64,000 nt of DNA from Isoetes taiwanensis (taxonomy: Eukaryota > Streptophyta > Lycopodiopsida > Isoetales > Isoetaceae), in the NCBI GenBank assembly GCA_021234155.1, contig JAJEKV010000030.1, positions 11,714,338 to 11,778,337 on the forward strand, written 5' to 3'. This document shows, piece after piece, positions 1-10,961 of this stretch; the first letter of the stretch is position 1; every line of letters begins with the position of its first letter. Made by a program: the position numbers and the translations under genes. Below the pieces are notes generated by a model. That model was given only the letters and a program-made list of their open reading frames with translations, was not told the DNA's origin and did no database searches.

Positions 1-734
1 CTCCTGCATCAGAAATACATCAATAGGTTAAGTCTACGAAACCAAAGAAATGGTTTCCTGCCAATGCTGGGAGCAGCTTGGACGTGATGGATTAGAAGCA
101 TAGGCCAGATGATTGGCACCATGGTGAAGTGGTAGCTCTGAATCTAAAGACATATGAACTAAACCTGTAGAAGGAAAATAAAAATCTAAACAACTCTCAA
201 GCACGATTAAAACCCGATGAAGAGCAGAAGAAATAAAAAAATAGGATGCACACCGGAAATATGTTATAAGGAAGCAATTTCGTGTCCTTCTATGATTAGG
301 AAGATTTGTCGACATAATTTTTGAAGAAAAAATCTTGGGTAAAGATCTGTGGAATACTAAAAATTTGTCAGACAATAGAAATCCGAGGATGCCTAAGCCC
401 TGCACGCCGGACTAACCATACTGTCCGATAAACATCTCGAGACATCCGGAAGCCACGTCCAGAGGACGTCCAGAGGTATCTGCAAGCCAATAATTCCGGA
501 AAAATATCCTTATCTTGAATTGGCGCCTGTGCATCAGAAGAACCTTCTATTTCTTACTCCACACGTCTCTCATGCGGATTATGTTCTCCATCATCCTAAT
601 GCTAATCTCGTCGAAGTCCATGCCTCCATATCCGGAAAGCCAAAACCCCATAATTATGAAAACATTTGCCGATTTTTGGAAATCTGGAAATTTTTCCGGC
701 AGTCAAAAGCCCTTAAAACCTTAGAAAACTAACT
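1..734. other. Non-genic repeat-like DNA
   Basis: No supported gene. The stretch from about 625 to 785 is a diverged copy of DNA at about 35905-36135: both carry the phrase AAACCTTAGAAAA followed by similar A-rich and TTTTCC blocks in the same order. It is therefore an interspersed repeat of unknown type that ends next to the LINE fragment beginning near 790. The open frame on the minus strand from 405 to 34 has no recognisable motif. Confidence 0.4.
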
Positions 735-953
735 TTAAAAAAAATCCAAAAAGTTTTCCTCTAGATCTGAAAAACCAAATTTAAACAATAGATACCGACC
801 AAAGATTGTAGGAGATAAAGGGCAACCCTGTCGTACTCCAATATTACTAGTGGTTTGGGTACCGGATGCTGGAAACTTAACAAAGACCCTTTCATAGAGC
901 CAATAAATTGCATTTTGAAGGTCTTGTGGAACTCCAAGTGCTTGCAAGTGCCT
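735..953 (-). mobile_element. LINE reverse transcriptase fragment (inverted 5' part)
   Basis: The minus strand encodes a piece of a non-LTR reverse transcriptase including the fingers/palm motif GVRQGCPLSPTIFG, preceded by LQALGVPQDLQ and YWLYERV. The same segment occurs in the plus-strand LINE at about 13306-13455, so this is the same family. It is a short remnant with no catalytic YADD box. It abuts, in opposite orientation, the downstream part of the same element at 954-1140. Confidence 0.85.
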
Positions 954-1140
954 ACGTGTTAATCTCCAAAAGATCAAGCTCTTCGTAGTTCAATCACTCA
1001 GTATATTGTTCTAACTTTGCACTATGATAGCCACGAAGTTGAAGTTGTAGATAGCTACAAGTATCTTGGTATAGAGTTCTGTAAGAACACACTTTGGAAA
1101 CAGTGGATTACCAAGCGTGTGACTGCAGCTGGAGAGCACG
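954..1140 (+). mobile_element. LINE ORF2 fragment (3' part, same family)
   Basis: The plus strand matches the part of the LINE at about 13636-13826, reading LHYDSHEVEVVDSYKYLG in translation, the region after the polymerase active site. It directly follows the inverted fragment 735-953. Inverted upstream part plus forward downstream part, with about 180 bp of the source element missing at the junction, is the structure left by twin priming during LINE integration. Confidence 0.8.
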
Positions 1141-1167
1141 CTAGAAAAAAATGTTCGCGGTGATCTT

Positions 1168-1330
1168 GACCGCCGCAATATATTTCTTGTATTATCAATT
1201 TGAACTCTTCCACGTGGCGACTGCAATAAGTTCTTGTATTATCACTTTTGTATTATCAATTTGAAGCTCTTCCACGTGACGGCCGCAATAAATTTCTTGT
1301 ATTGCCAATTGTAGCTCGCTTTTCCGTGGC
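1168..1330. repeat. Three diverged tandem units with CACGTG boxes
   Basis: Three imperfect units share CAATAAATTTCTTGTATT, a TCAATTTGAA block and CTCTTCCACGTG. The phrase ATAAATTTCTTGTA and the GCGG-rich bases before it also occur at 36524-36563 (reverse) and 48497-48511, so the array derives from the end of a dispersed element. Confidence 0.6.
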
Positions 1331-1335
1331 GCACG

Positions 1336-2324
1336 TGGCGCTCTAAACGTGTAACAACCACTGTTGGGCAAATTCCGGGGTAGAGAAGGTTTGTTCCGGT
1401 TGAAACTAAGAATTTCCGGTTGAGTTAGCGCATTGCAGGAAAAATTCCGGTAGATTTTTATGCATATTTGTATAAGAGTAATACGAATTTCCGATTGGGA
1501 ACTGAAAATATCCGGCTATTTGATGAAAGAGTAGGAAAATTTCCGATTGGGTTAAAAAACTTTGCCCAACACTGGTAACAACGTTGGTGGAAAAATGCCG
1601 GAGACAAAAAGACATTTGAATACAGAAGGCAAAATTTATTCACCTATTTGCATTGTCAGCAAATTTGGCTCAGCGCTTTTGGCCGTATATGTGTGCCGCT
1701 GTTATATCAAACGGACTGATCCGTTCCCTTGCTCGCCGAGATTACATTGCTTTGGTAAGTACAGTGATTTTATACAGGTAGGAGCTATATGTCTATATGG
1801 TCTACCGGATATAAATTGATTCATTAGATATGGTAGTTGTTCTTCCACCGCTGACCTTAATATGGTGAATTTCATTGCTCGGCTCCAAGCACAAAATATG
1901 GCTGTGTATGATAAAAGTTTGCCCATATGCCAGAGAACGAGCTATATTTTTCCACTGTGGAGATTTTGTCTTATCAAGTCCGAGCAGATTATGGCTGGAG
2001 AAATCTTAATCTTCAACCTATCTAGTTTCATTACACAAAATAGTGCCTCATAGATGAGCATGCGAAGACTTCTAGAATCTAGATCTCATTTTTACATGTT
2101 ATATGAAGCCTGCCATAGTTATATTTATCTTCAGAAAGCTTTTCACTAATGCTGTGAGGAATTAACTTTGTGAAATAAATGCAAACCAGGGACTAATTTT
2201 TTGAGAATGGTTTTATAATCATGACCTACCTATCAGCTTCTGGGCGCTTGAAAACCGTACACACTGAGATTGCTTATTGTGGGAAAAACTCTCCTTGCTG
2301 AGTAAGGGAGTTGAGGCATAGCTT
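1336..2324. other. Intergenic, nothing recognised
   Basis: Short open frames on both strands lack family motifs, plausible splice structure or repeat partners in the window. I see no gene here. Confidence 0.4.
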
Positions 2325-2412
2325 CCCATTTTTATCAATGCTAAGTTCCAAGTTCTAGAACACATGGTCCCATTTTTATCAATGCTAAGTTCCAAGTTCT
2401 AGAACACATGGT
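2325..2412. repeat. Perfect 44-bp tandem duplication
   Basis: Two identical 44-bp units (2325-2368 and 2369-2412), each starting CCCATTTTTATCAATG and ending AGAACACATGGT. They lie about 210 bp upstream of the UCP3-like start codon, inside its likely promoter region. Perfect identity implies a recent duplication. Confidence 0.95.
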
Positions 2413-2560
2413 CCTTACAACGTTTATAGGATCCTTGCCAGAGAGAATTAATAGCATAAACTGACATGTTTTCTTTCATACGACATATGAGGATCAGAAA
2501 TAAGAACAGAACCAATAGAATGCATATGCATTTGTCAAAAATGACGTCTTGATTGAAAAC

Positions 2561-2567
2561 TATATAA
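2561..2567 (+). promoter_or_regulatory. Possible TATA box of the UCP3-like gene
   Basis: TATATAA lies 55-61 bases upstream of the start codon at 2622, which would place transcription initiation near 2592 with a 5' leader of about 30 bases. AT-rich sequence makes chance matches common, so this is tentative. Confidence 0.3.
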
Positions 2568-2621
2568 TAGGAACTTATTATTATTCTCTTCTACTAGGGA
2601 GTTTGTCAACCCTCACTATAC

Positions 2622-3725
2622 ATGGCCGCACAACCTTCCCCTGAGCAGAATTTTGGTCTCCGAGTAGTTCTGACTTCTGCATCAGCAACCATTGCTGAGA
2701 CATCTACATTTCCAATTGATATTACAAAGACACGGCTTCAGCTTCAAGGTGAAATGGGTCTGACACATGCTTCTGTACATAAGGGAGCTTTGGGAACTGC
2801 GTTTTCTATTGTGAAGGAAGAAGGTATCAGTGGTCTGTACAGGGGCTTGTCGCCAGCACTATTAAGGCACGTCTTTTATACAAGCCTTCGTATTGTTATT
2901 TATGAGCAATTGAGAGATTTTCTGGCCAAAGGAGAACAAGACATTTCTGTAGGCAAGAAAGCTCTAATTGGTGGGGTTTCTGGCATAATTGGACAGGTCT
3001 GGAGATCATACTATTTTAATTGCTTTATTTATGAGCGGTATTGTATTTTTATCACTTTAGTAGTATTGTAGATGACCTGATGACCATGAGAACTTTATAC
3101 ATACAAAAGTGAACCAGGGATGTTGCAAATAGCAGATATTATCAAGACTCTTTTCAGCCCCAGCATTTCTTATGCACTTTTTCTTTTTTCGCAGATCATT
3201 GCCAGCCCAGCTGATTTGGTTAAGGTTCGAATGCAAGCAGATGGTAGATTAGTGAAACTTGGTCAACAACCTCGTTACACAGGTGTTCTAGATGCATTTC
3301 AGAAGATCACAGGTAAGGAGGGAATTACAGGACTTTGGAGGGGGGTTGGGCCAAATGTGCAACGTGCATTTCTAGTGAATATGGGTGAGCTTGCATGTTA
3401 TGATCAGGCCAAACGAGTTATTATTGATAAGGAGATATGTGAGGACAATGTCTATGCACATACTATTGCCTCTGTCATGTCTGGTCTATCAGCCACAGTC
3501 CTTAGCTGCCCAGCAGATGTTGTGAAGACAAGGATGATGAATCAGACATCAAGCCTGGCATATAAGAACTCTATTGATTGTCTTACGAAAACTGTGAAGG
3601 CTGAAGGAGTAATGGCCTTGTGGAAGGGATTCTTACCTACATGGACACGTCTGGGCCCATGGCAGTTTGTTTTCTGGGTTTCATATGAACAGCTTCGTCA
3701 GATAAGTGGCTTAGCATCATTCTAA
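2622..3725 (+). CDS. UCP3: Mitochondrial uncoupling protein 3-like carrier (UCP/PUMP family)
   Basis: Two coding exons, 2622-2996 and 3195-3725, flank a 198-bp GT-AG intron in phase 0 and give a 301-residue protein, the normal length for the family. It is a mitochondrial inner-membrane carrier (SLC25 family): three repeated domains of about 100 residues, each with two membrane helices and the signature P-x-D/E-x-x-K/R. The three signatures are visible as FPIDITKTR, SPADLVKVR and CPADVVKTR. The C-terminal part, including VNMGELACYD and LGPWQFVFWVSYE, matches plant UCP3/PUMP3 rather than dicarboxylate carriers. Family members move anions and may dissipate the proton gradient; the exact substrate is unsettled. 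If the intron is read through, translation stops at 3069-3071. No inactivating change seen. Confidence 0.95.
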
Positions 3726-4117
3726 TCATGGTCCCAGGCAAATTTAGATAATTTTTTTACTCAATAACTGCCAAATGGTTTTCCCCTTCATAGTCACATC
3801 TGATTACATGACTATCAAGATTTCAGGACAGTTAGCCATAGCACTTTATACTTACCTCCAATCCAATGGCCATGATTGCTGATGCGGATGGAACGTAAAC
3901 CTTTGCTAGTTAAGGAAAAAAAATTAAGTTAGTTCGCTCTGCCGAAGCCCTGATTTTCAGTTGAAAATGCTACGTTCATTGAAACTGTGCTATATTGAGC
4001 AGCAAGTTAGGACACTTAATACCAGCAATAGGGACTAAAGTTCGACACAAGTAGAATATATGAACACTATATTCCAGGTTGATTGCTTGTTTGAAATGAG
4101 CATCAAGAATTTACTGG
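3726..4117. other. 3' flank of the UCP3-like gene
   Basis: Contains the likely 3' untranslated region and spacer before the duplicated 3' end of the convergent methyltransferase gene. No gene recognised. Confidence 0.4.
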
Positions 4118-4975
4118 TTAGATTTTCCAAAAACATAGGGAAATGAGTGCTTAATTCCGAGTTCAGCGTTTGGCATAGAGATATATGTAGTAGCACAGCT
4201 CTTGTGATCTCATTTCAGGCATTAAAAATGCACATCCTTTCCTTTTTGGACCGAATCACCAATTTATAAGGGTGCAGTTCCACTGCATTTACAAGATCCA
4301 TGAGACAAGGCCCAACTATATTGGAACCTGTCATGAAAATTTTCGTTGATTTTTCAGATCTTTGACATTTATGCTTGATGTAGTGGTCCACGGTTACTTG
4401 CACAAGCATTGTTGTGTCAGTTTATAATATCTTGAAACCGCACACAACTCTCCTTGCCATGTTGATATCTATATCCAACAGATTCTCAATATATCCTGCC
4501 TCATAAACAAGTTTTCTTGCAATTTGCTTTGGTATTAGCTCTTCTTTATTCTTTGTATAAGGGTCTGGCTCTACCTCAAAAGAACCCTTGCAGGCTACAA
4601 GGCAGATATTCTGTTAGATTTTCCAAAGACATAGGGAAATTGAGTGCTTAATTCCAAGTTGTGTTTGGCGTACAGATATATGTAGTAGCACAGCTCTTGT
4701 GATCTCATTTCAGGCATTAAAAAGTGCATATACTTGATAGTTGATTGTTCTTTTTCGGACCAAATCACCAATTTATAAGGGTGCAGTCCCACTTGCATTT
4801 AAATATTCTGTATCCTTGCCATGTTGATGTCTATATCCAACAGATTCTCAATATATCCTGCCTCATAAACAAGTTTTCTTGCAATTTGCTGTGGTATTAG
4901 CTCTTCTTTATTCTTTGCATAAGGGTCTGGCTCTACCTCAAAAGAACCCTTGCTGGCTACAAGGCAGATATTCTG
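4118..4975 (-). pseudogene. Two tandem partial copies of the methyltransferase last exon plus 3' flank
   Basis: Units 4118-4613 and 4614-4975 repeat the sequence 4976-5505, which is the 3' flank and terminal coding part of the neighbouring minus-strand gene. Each unit carries roughly the last 65 codons of that gene. In the outer copy the frame remains open to a stop, with C-terminus VVCGFKIL instead of VVRGFKIV. The middle unit lost about 150 bp, so its frame runs into flanking sequence after INMAR. Both lack the splice acceptor and the first part of the exon, so they cannot act as simple alternative last exons. They are partial duplications, not separate genes. Confidence 0.85.
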
Positions 4976-5311
4976 TTAGATTTTCCAAAAACATAGGGAA
5001 ATTGAGTGCTTAATTCCGAGTTCAGTGTTTGGCGTGCAGATATATGTAGTAGCACAGTTCTTGTGATCTCATTTCAGGCATTAAAAAATGCACATACTTG
5101 AAAGTTGATTGTTCTTTTTTGGACCAAATCACCAATTTATAAGGGTGAAGTCCCACTCGCATTTAAATATTCTGTAAAGATACAAGATTCATGAAACAAG
5201 GCCAACTATATTGGAACCTGTCATGAATATTTTCGTTGATTTTTCAGATCTCCGACATTTATGCTTGGTGTAGTGGTCCATGGTTACTTGCACAAGCATT
5301 GTTCTGTCAGT

Positions 5312-7835
5312 TTATACTATCTTGAAACCTCGCACAACTCTCCTTGCCATGTTGATATCTATATCCAACAGATTCTCAATATATCCTGCCTCAAAAACAA
5401 GTTTTCTTGCAATTTGCTTTGGTATTAGCTCTTCTTTATTCTTTGTATAAGGGTCTGGCTCTACCTCAAAAGAACCCTTGCAGGCTACAAGGCAGATATT
5501 CTGTTGCGAAGGAACAGCCACTGTAAATGCTAATCCATCCACGGCACGTCCCAAATTCGAAGATTGAACTTTATTTTTGAAAAGAACATCCCTGATAAGA
5601 ATATAGAACGTCAGAACAATGCTTTCTTTCTGCATGAGTACTAACCCCAACCCCATTTACATCTGAAATTTGAGCACAAGATGTTAGGATTAAAGGAAAA
5701 TAGGATGTCGTTATATTTCTGAAAATATGGCCTGGTTCAGCATTTCCTGAAGGTGAATTTCCAATAGACTTTAGAATTCAAGCTTTTAGTGCAAGGCCCA
5801 ACCTTACTAAAGCTCCTCGAGAAAAGGAAAGATTTTACCTGTACGCAAGGCATGCTTCTTGCACCATAGCACCCTGTGGTAAAGCTGGATCAAAACCAGG
5901 ACGAAACTGCCCCGTAATTCTTTCAAAAATATCAGGCAAGGGTGAGTCAGTGTGCAGGTTGACCTGGATATACAGGAAATAGATGAGTAAAACGGCATAG
6001 AATGTTGGTTATCGTTTAGTCATTTACTTACTACTGCAGTTCCATGTTGAGGATGAAGCAAACCTTCTAGTGCATGCATAAACTTCCCATTCCTATCCCA
6101 AAAGGGAATGGGGACATTATCATCGCCATCATAAGCATCAACAAAAACCATGTCATAATATTGTGGTTTGTCCTTAGAAATATCCTTGCCACAAACATAC
6201 GCTTCTCCATCAGCTTCTATTACTGAAAGTCTCCCTAAAACATCATGCCACACAATTGATTCCTCCTCACAGACAGCACATGATAAAGAATTTCCAATTA
6301 TGCACAGTGCGGGAAAACCCATAGCAGTTGTCGCCGCTTCAATAACAGTAGGATCAATTTCAACCACATCCACAAGAGCACCTGTGGGGAATACAAGAAA
6401 AACTGACAATCTTAGCACGACGAAAAACTGACAATCTTAGCACCACATGGCAATATTGAAGTGGAAGACATGTTTGTATGACCTTCAAAAAATAATTAAG
6501 AACATGATTCTTCGACATTGTAATTGGTTTTCCAGGTGGAAGCTATACATTGTTGTCAGCAGGCAGTTATTGTGATTCAAACCTTTACTTGTTTAAATCC
6601 GGACACAAAACAGAGATTCATATGACACAGTGCCATTGTGAAATGCGTGGCATTGAGAGGTGCAAAAGGACATGGCTTAGAGTATGTGGTTCAATGAGGT
6701 TTGGTACACAAGCTTATTCAACATATATATAATGTAGCCTGTGAAGGTAAAACTTAAAATCTGGTTTTGCAAAGAGTTACCCATTCAACCCTGAAGCATA
6801 AAAAACCACCAAAGAATTCTGCATAAGTACCTCTCAGATTCTGGGCCAAAAACAGTGGAAGGCTACCACCTCCAAGCCCAATGCATAGAATTCGCATGCT
6901 GTTAATACCTTTCACGATAAGATCCATATCGACACCTGCCAAACTCACTGCTGCAAGACCAGCAGACACCATGCTTTTTCCATCTGCATATCAACAATGC
7001 CATTGTTAGGTCTGCTTCTCGGAAAGATAGAAAGACAATGAAAACCAATAGAGAAATGAAGTTAAATTCAAAGGTACGTATCCGTAACCAGTTTTCCAAG
7101 GCAAACAAAAATCATCACTCGTGCACTGATGCAATTGATTTGATTACATCCAATGTACAACAAACTATGAACAAATTGTGCCTAAATTACTACATTGGCA
7201 CATTTAACCCACATCCAAAAGCAATGCATCTGTCGCGTTGAATCAGAAACTTCTTATCCATCTTAGAGCTCTGGCACACCATCACCTTGGTAACACTTTG
7301 GCGAGTCACTTTGTTGAACCTCAAAACACGCCATTCAAATCCTAAAATTTTGTGTTTTGCAACCTTCCTAGATCTTAAACACCTCCTTTCCAGTTCCTCC
7401 TCCTCAAACCACCACTCTGCAGACTTGGGCCGCTGCAAGAATCACCGTATGGATCAGGCACAGTTTATAAAACCACAATTCTATAGGAATAAAAGAAAAT
7501 CCAATATCAATCAGAACAATTCTTCGTACCGGAGTAGATGCGGGATGAGCAGTAACAGAAACTTCGCCATTACCCATCCTTGAGAATTTTCCAAATACAA
7601 CCTCGCCATTGTTGTCACCCCAACCATCTCCTTGAGTTCCCCACCATTCAGGCGAGAAGTTCCAGTCGCCTTCATCAGCTCGCTTACTCGGTGCCCATCC
7701 TGATAGAGGTAGAGAAGATGATATAGTGCTTGCTTTCCTTCTGGGACAGCTGTAGTTATGGAGTAAGTCCGGCACTTGCCACAGTCTTGGACTGAAGTTT
7801 GGCACAACGGCACGGCAGATTACTCTCATGTTCAT
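5312..7835 (-). CDS. SAM-dependent methyltransferase / spermidine-synthase-fold protein
   Basis: Six exons in transcript order: 7835-7530, 7432-7213, 6983-6831, 6381-6032, 5963-5839, 5591-5312. All introns are GT-AG and phases join exactly, giving 1434 coding bases and 477 residues. A Rossmann methyltransferase core is visible: motif I ILCIGLGGGSLPLFLA, an acidic strand VDVVEIDPTVIEAA, and YDMVFVDAYDGDD. Upstream lies FSPEWWGTQGDGWG and a block FEWRVLRFNKVTRQSVTKV typical of the plant proteins annotated as methyltransferase-like or spermidine-synthase-like. It probably binds S-adenosylmethionine or its decarboxylated form; the substrate is unknown. The start at 7835 is the first ATG in the open frame. 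The first 45 residues are basic and serine-rich and could be an organelle transit peptide. The 3' end is tandemly repeated downstream. Confidence 0.88.
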
Positions 7836-8368
7836 ATCTTCATAATCCACGTCCTAAACCCTAGACCATAGGTGTTATTTATGAACCACCAATTACCAAC
7901 ATATATAGACACCATTATCTTTTATCGTCTGCTGTTGAAGAAAGTGGCATGTGTTACATAAGTGTTACATATGATTGTTTATGTATACAAGAACATTCTG
8001 GCGTGGAAGCAATAATGACGCTACAACGTGAGGCATTTGTCGACAAAGCTGAATGTTGTCCAATAAACAGAACATTTTTGTAACATGGAAACCGGTTATG
8101 TTACATTCTGCGACAAGAAAAAACTTCCAAATGCTGTTAGATCTTCAAAAGCTGTCCAGAATCACTTGAAATTAGAAGGATCACTGGAAATCATGGCTGC
8201 AAATCAGGGTAGAATCGCTGGAAAAGCTGCCGGAGAAGGTCGCAGACCAAAACGCTGCAACCAAGAAATTGTAGTCGACATTCAGGGTTTTAATCTGTGA
8301 CACATGGCATGCTATTATTGGAACCAGAGGCAGAATGTAACATAACTAGTTTTTACCCGGAGTCCTTG
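7836..8368. other. Upstream region of the methyltransferase gene
   Basis: Presumed promoter and 5' leader of the minus-strand gene. A 71-codon plus-strand frame at 8085-8300 has no recognisable motif and I do not call it a gene. Confidence 0.35.
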
Positions 8369-8433
8369 CTGGCGGTCCCTAGGTGGGAATCTGCATGCGC
8401 GCCACCTACGGATTCCCACCCAGGAACCGCCAG
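8369..8433. repeat. Strong hairpin, 23-bp stem with 19-base loop
   Basis: Arms 8369-8391 (CTGGCGGTCCCTAGGTGGGA...) and 8411-8433 are reverse complements with two mismatches. The GC-rich stem is unlike its AT-rich surroundings. It lies about 660 bases upstream of the recombinase remnant and may be an element terminus or an independent fold-back repeat. Confidence 0.7.
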
Positions 8434-9095
8434 GCGGTGAGTTTTCCCCAACGTGGCCTTCACCACAAAAATTAACCCATGCCACGTTAAGATTTTTTTT
8501 TTTTTACTTCCTCATTCTTTTTTCTTCTCATGACTCTGCTCCAGCGAGACCTTCGTCGGGGAGTTTTGAGGTGCCAAGCCGCCCAATTGCATATTTTATG
8601 GTTTGGACGATCTTTTTGAGCGCTAGGTGACGATGTTCCGGCAGAGGTAACTGTTGTGCAAACCTTTTATGTCTTTGTGAGTTCTTTTTTTACTTTTTTC
8701 TTTTATTTGCTTCTTCTGACAGTGTTTTTTATTGAATCTTGCAGGTGTTTCTTGGTAAATATTAGGAGTTCTTGGTAAATCCTGAGTTGCTGGGAGGTTA
8801 TGGAGTCGCTGGGAGGTTCTTTTAGTCGTTGGGAGCTACTTTTATGGTGTAGGAAGTTGTTTTTAGTTGGATTTAAGGTGAGGTTCGGTTTAAGGTCTGA
8901 GGATGCAGTGGTATTGGAATACATTAGAATTAAGTGGATTTAAGCTGGAGTATAGTGAAGTTTAGCAGATTTAAGCTGCCAGCTTGTGCTTCAAGGTGTC
9001 AGCTTATGCTTCAGTATAGAAACATGGACACAGTCATGTCTTTTACTTGGAGTGTCATATTTTTTGTAATAATATCTAATAGTTCTTTGTTTAGA
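8434..9095. other. Non-coding leader before the recombinase remnant
   Basis: Contains a T-rich run near 8495 and T-rich sequence at 8685-8705. No coding similarity seen. It may be the 5' part of the Crypton-like element. Confidence 0.3.
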
Positions 9096-10961
9096 ATGGA
9101 TAAAGGCAAAGAACTCGAGATTCCACCATTCTCTCTTCAGTTAACTGGATGTCTTGGATTTGAGGACGAGATAACAGATGTTGACAAATATCTTGGAACA
9201 CATCATACTGATGAAATCTGCAAGTTTATGGAGGAGGTGCAGAAGGAAGCATAGTTTGATCAAGATTTTAGGGACACTACCAAAGAATCAGATAAAGACA
9301 TTGATAATGATAAGTTTCTTCCACTAGATGACCAGATTATACATGATGTTTACCCTGGGGCAGAGTTCGGTCTTGAAGATTACAAATTGGGCACGAAGAA
9401 GGTTTTTAGGAAGATGGACACTTCTGCAACTATTGAAGATATCCCTTTGGTCCAACTAAATGAGATGCTTGTTATGTTTATCATATAAGTGAAGAAAAAC
9501 AATGGAAAGATGTTTCCTACTGGCAGGTCAGTAATTCTATTTTATTTTATTTTGTTTATATGTATCTAATTCTAACCATGATTATTTTCTTATAGCCTTA
9601 ATAATCTTTTCAAAATATTGGATGCATCGTCAAGAGAAAATAGGATATGATAATTGTGGAAACAGGAATTGATAGACCACGATTCAGTATTTTATAGTTT
9701 GATCAAGATTTTAGGGACACTACCAAAGAATCAGATAAGGACATTGATAATGATAAGTTTCTTCCACTACATGATCAGATTATGCATGATGTTTATCATG
9801 GGGCAGAGATCAGTCCTCAAAGATTATAAATTAGACACGAAAAAAGTCTTTTGAGAGTTTTTAGGAAGATGGACACTTCTGCTGCTTTTGAAGATATCCC
9901 TTTGGTCCAACTAAATGTGACATGCTTGTTATGTTTATCATACAAGTGAAGAAAAACAATAGAAAGATGTTTCTTGCTGGCAGGTCAGTAATTCTATTTT
10001 AATTTTTTTGTTTATATGTATCTAATTCTAACCATGATTATTTTCTTATAGCCTCAATAATCTTTTCAAGACCATTGGACGCATTGTCAGGAGAAAATAG
10101 GATATGATAATTGAGAAAACAGGAATTGATAGGCCACGATTCAACATTTTAACTAATCCAATCTTTAGTCGGAGCGTCAAGGTATTTACTGGTGCTGTAG
10201 AACGATCGAGGCGTGCAGGCATTGGTTGTAACAAGAAAAATGCAGTAGAAATCAGTTCTCAACTTGAGCAAGAGTTATTGGCTAATCATGACCATCAGAC
10301 TACACAATGCGGGTGTCTTTTTCTGTTTTTATTTTTGTTTGATGTGTAGCTTAATTGTTTAGCTAGGTTTCATTATGTAGGTGTAATTAATTAGCTAAAT
10401 TTATGCAGGTATCAATTAATTATTTGCGCTTGTTTCAGGTTTTTAAAAGTGCCTGGCCTATTATATTATATGGTCATCAGATTTGGTATTCGAGGACGTG
10501 CAAAACTTTGGAGTGTTTTGGATTGTGATGTTAGTATAAGAAATAATTTGTATGGGGCTGCAATCATGTATAGGAAAAGAATTTTGAAGAACTGGAATAC
10601 TAGTATCACAAGGTTTGATGAGTGGGTGTATAACTTTGGTATCTAGGTTGTCAATGGCTGGAGTACCACCTGCAGTCGGCATGATGATAAATGGGCATAA
10701 GAAGGTAGCATCGTATAACAAGTAAATTATTTATTTATTCGTGTATTTTGTAATTTATTTTTAAACTTGTGAGTTTCTGATTTTTTTTTATTATTGCTGT
10801 AGTTATGACATGTCGAAGGATATTCAAGTCGATGCTGCAATGAATATACTGTCAGCACCGTTTAATGATGGTGGCTCACTTAGATCGTATAAAGACGTCC
10901 TTCAACAAGAAATAACAAATAAGACTGTCTTGATATCTTCTGGAGCAAGGAGTGTTTGGCT
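9096..10961 (+). pseudogene. Decayed Crypton-like tyrosine recombinase (DUF3504 type)
   Basis: Several exon-like pieces join into one recombinase. The N-terminal part begins MDKGKELEIPPF at 9096. A segment IEDIPLVQLNEMLVMFI is followed by VKKNNGKMF, an intron, then SLNNLFKTIGRIVRR, resembling the core-binding region of DUF3504 recombinases. Next come RSRRAGIGCNKKNAVEIS and LEQELLANHDHQ (to about 10312). The catalytic part shows RFGIRGRAKLW (Arg near 10491), then after a frame change GVPPAVGMMINGHKKVASYN (His near 10695), a GTAAAT...TAG intron, and YDMSKDIQVDAAMNILSAP with the presumed nucleophile Tyr at 10804. Arg, Gly-His and Tyr in this order define tyrosine recombinases. In-frame stops and shifts show it is dead. 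A host-domesticated origin is an alternative. Confidence 0.68.
9255..10140 (+). repeat. Tandem duplication within the recombinase remnant
   Basis: The block 9255-9690 (starting TTTGATCAAGATTTTAGGGA) is repeated at 9696-10140 with scattered substitutions and small indels. Each unit contains a coding piece, the same small intron (GTCAGTAATTCT ... TTCTTATAG) and the start of the next exon, so the duplication occurred at DNA level after intron acquisition. In the first unit the downstream exon is followed by the second unit rather than by the catalytic domain. Confidence 0.9.

Noticed and set aside
34-405. 123-codon minus-strand frame
   Set aside because: Starts with GTG, has no recognisable domain and sits in repeat-like DNA.
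2622-3071. 149-residue version of the carrier without splicing
   Set aside because: It reads into the intron. The GT-AG junction gives a full-length three-repeat carrier.
8085-8300. 71-codon frame as a divergent gene partner of the methyltransferase
   Set aside because: No motif, no introns or conserved context; likely chance.
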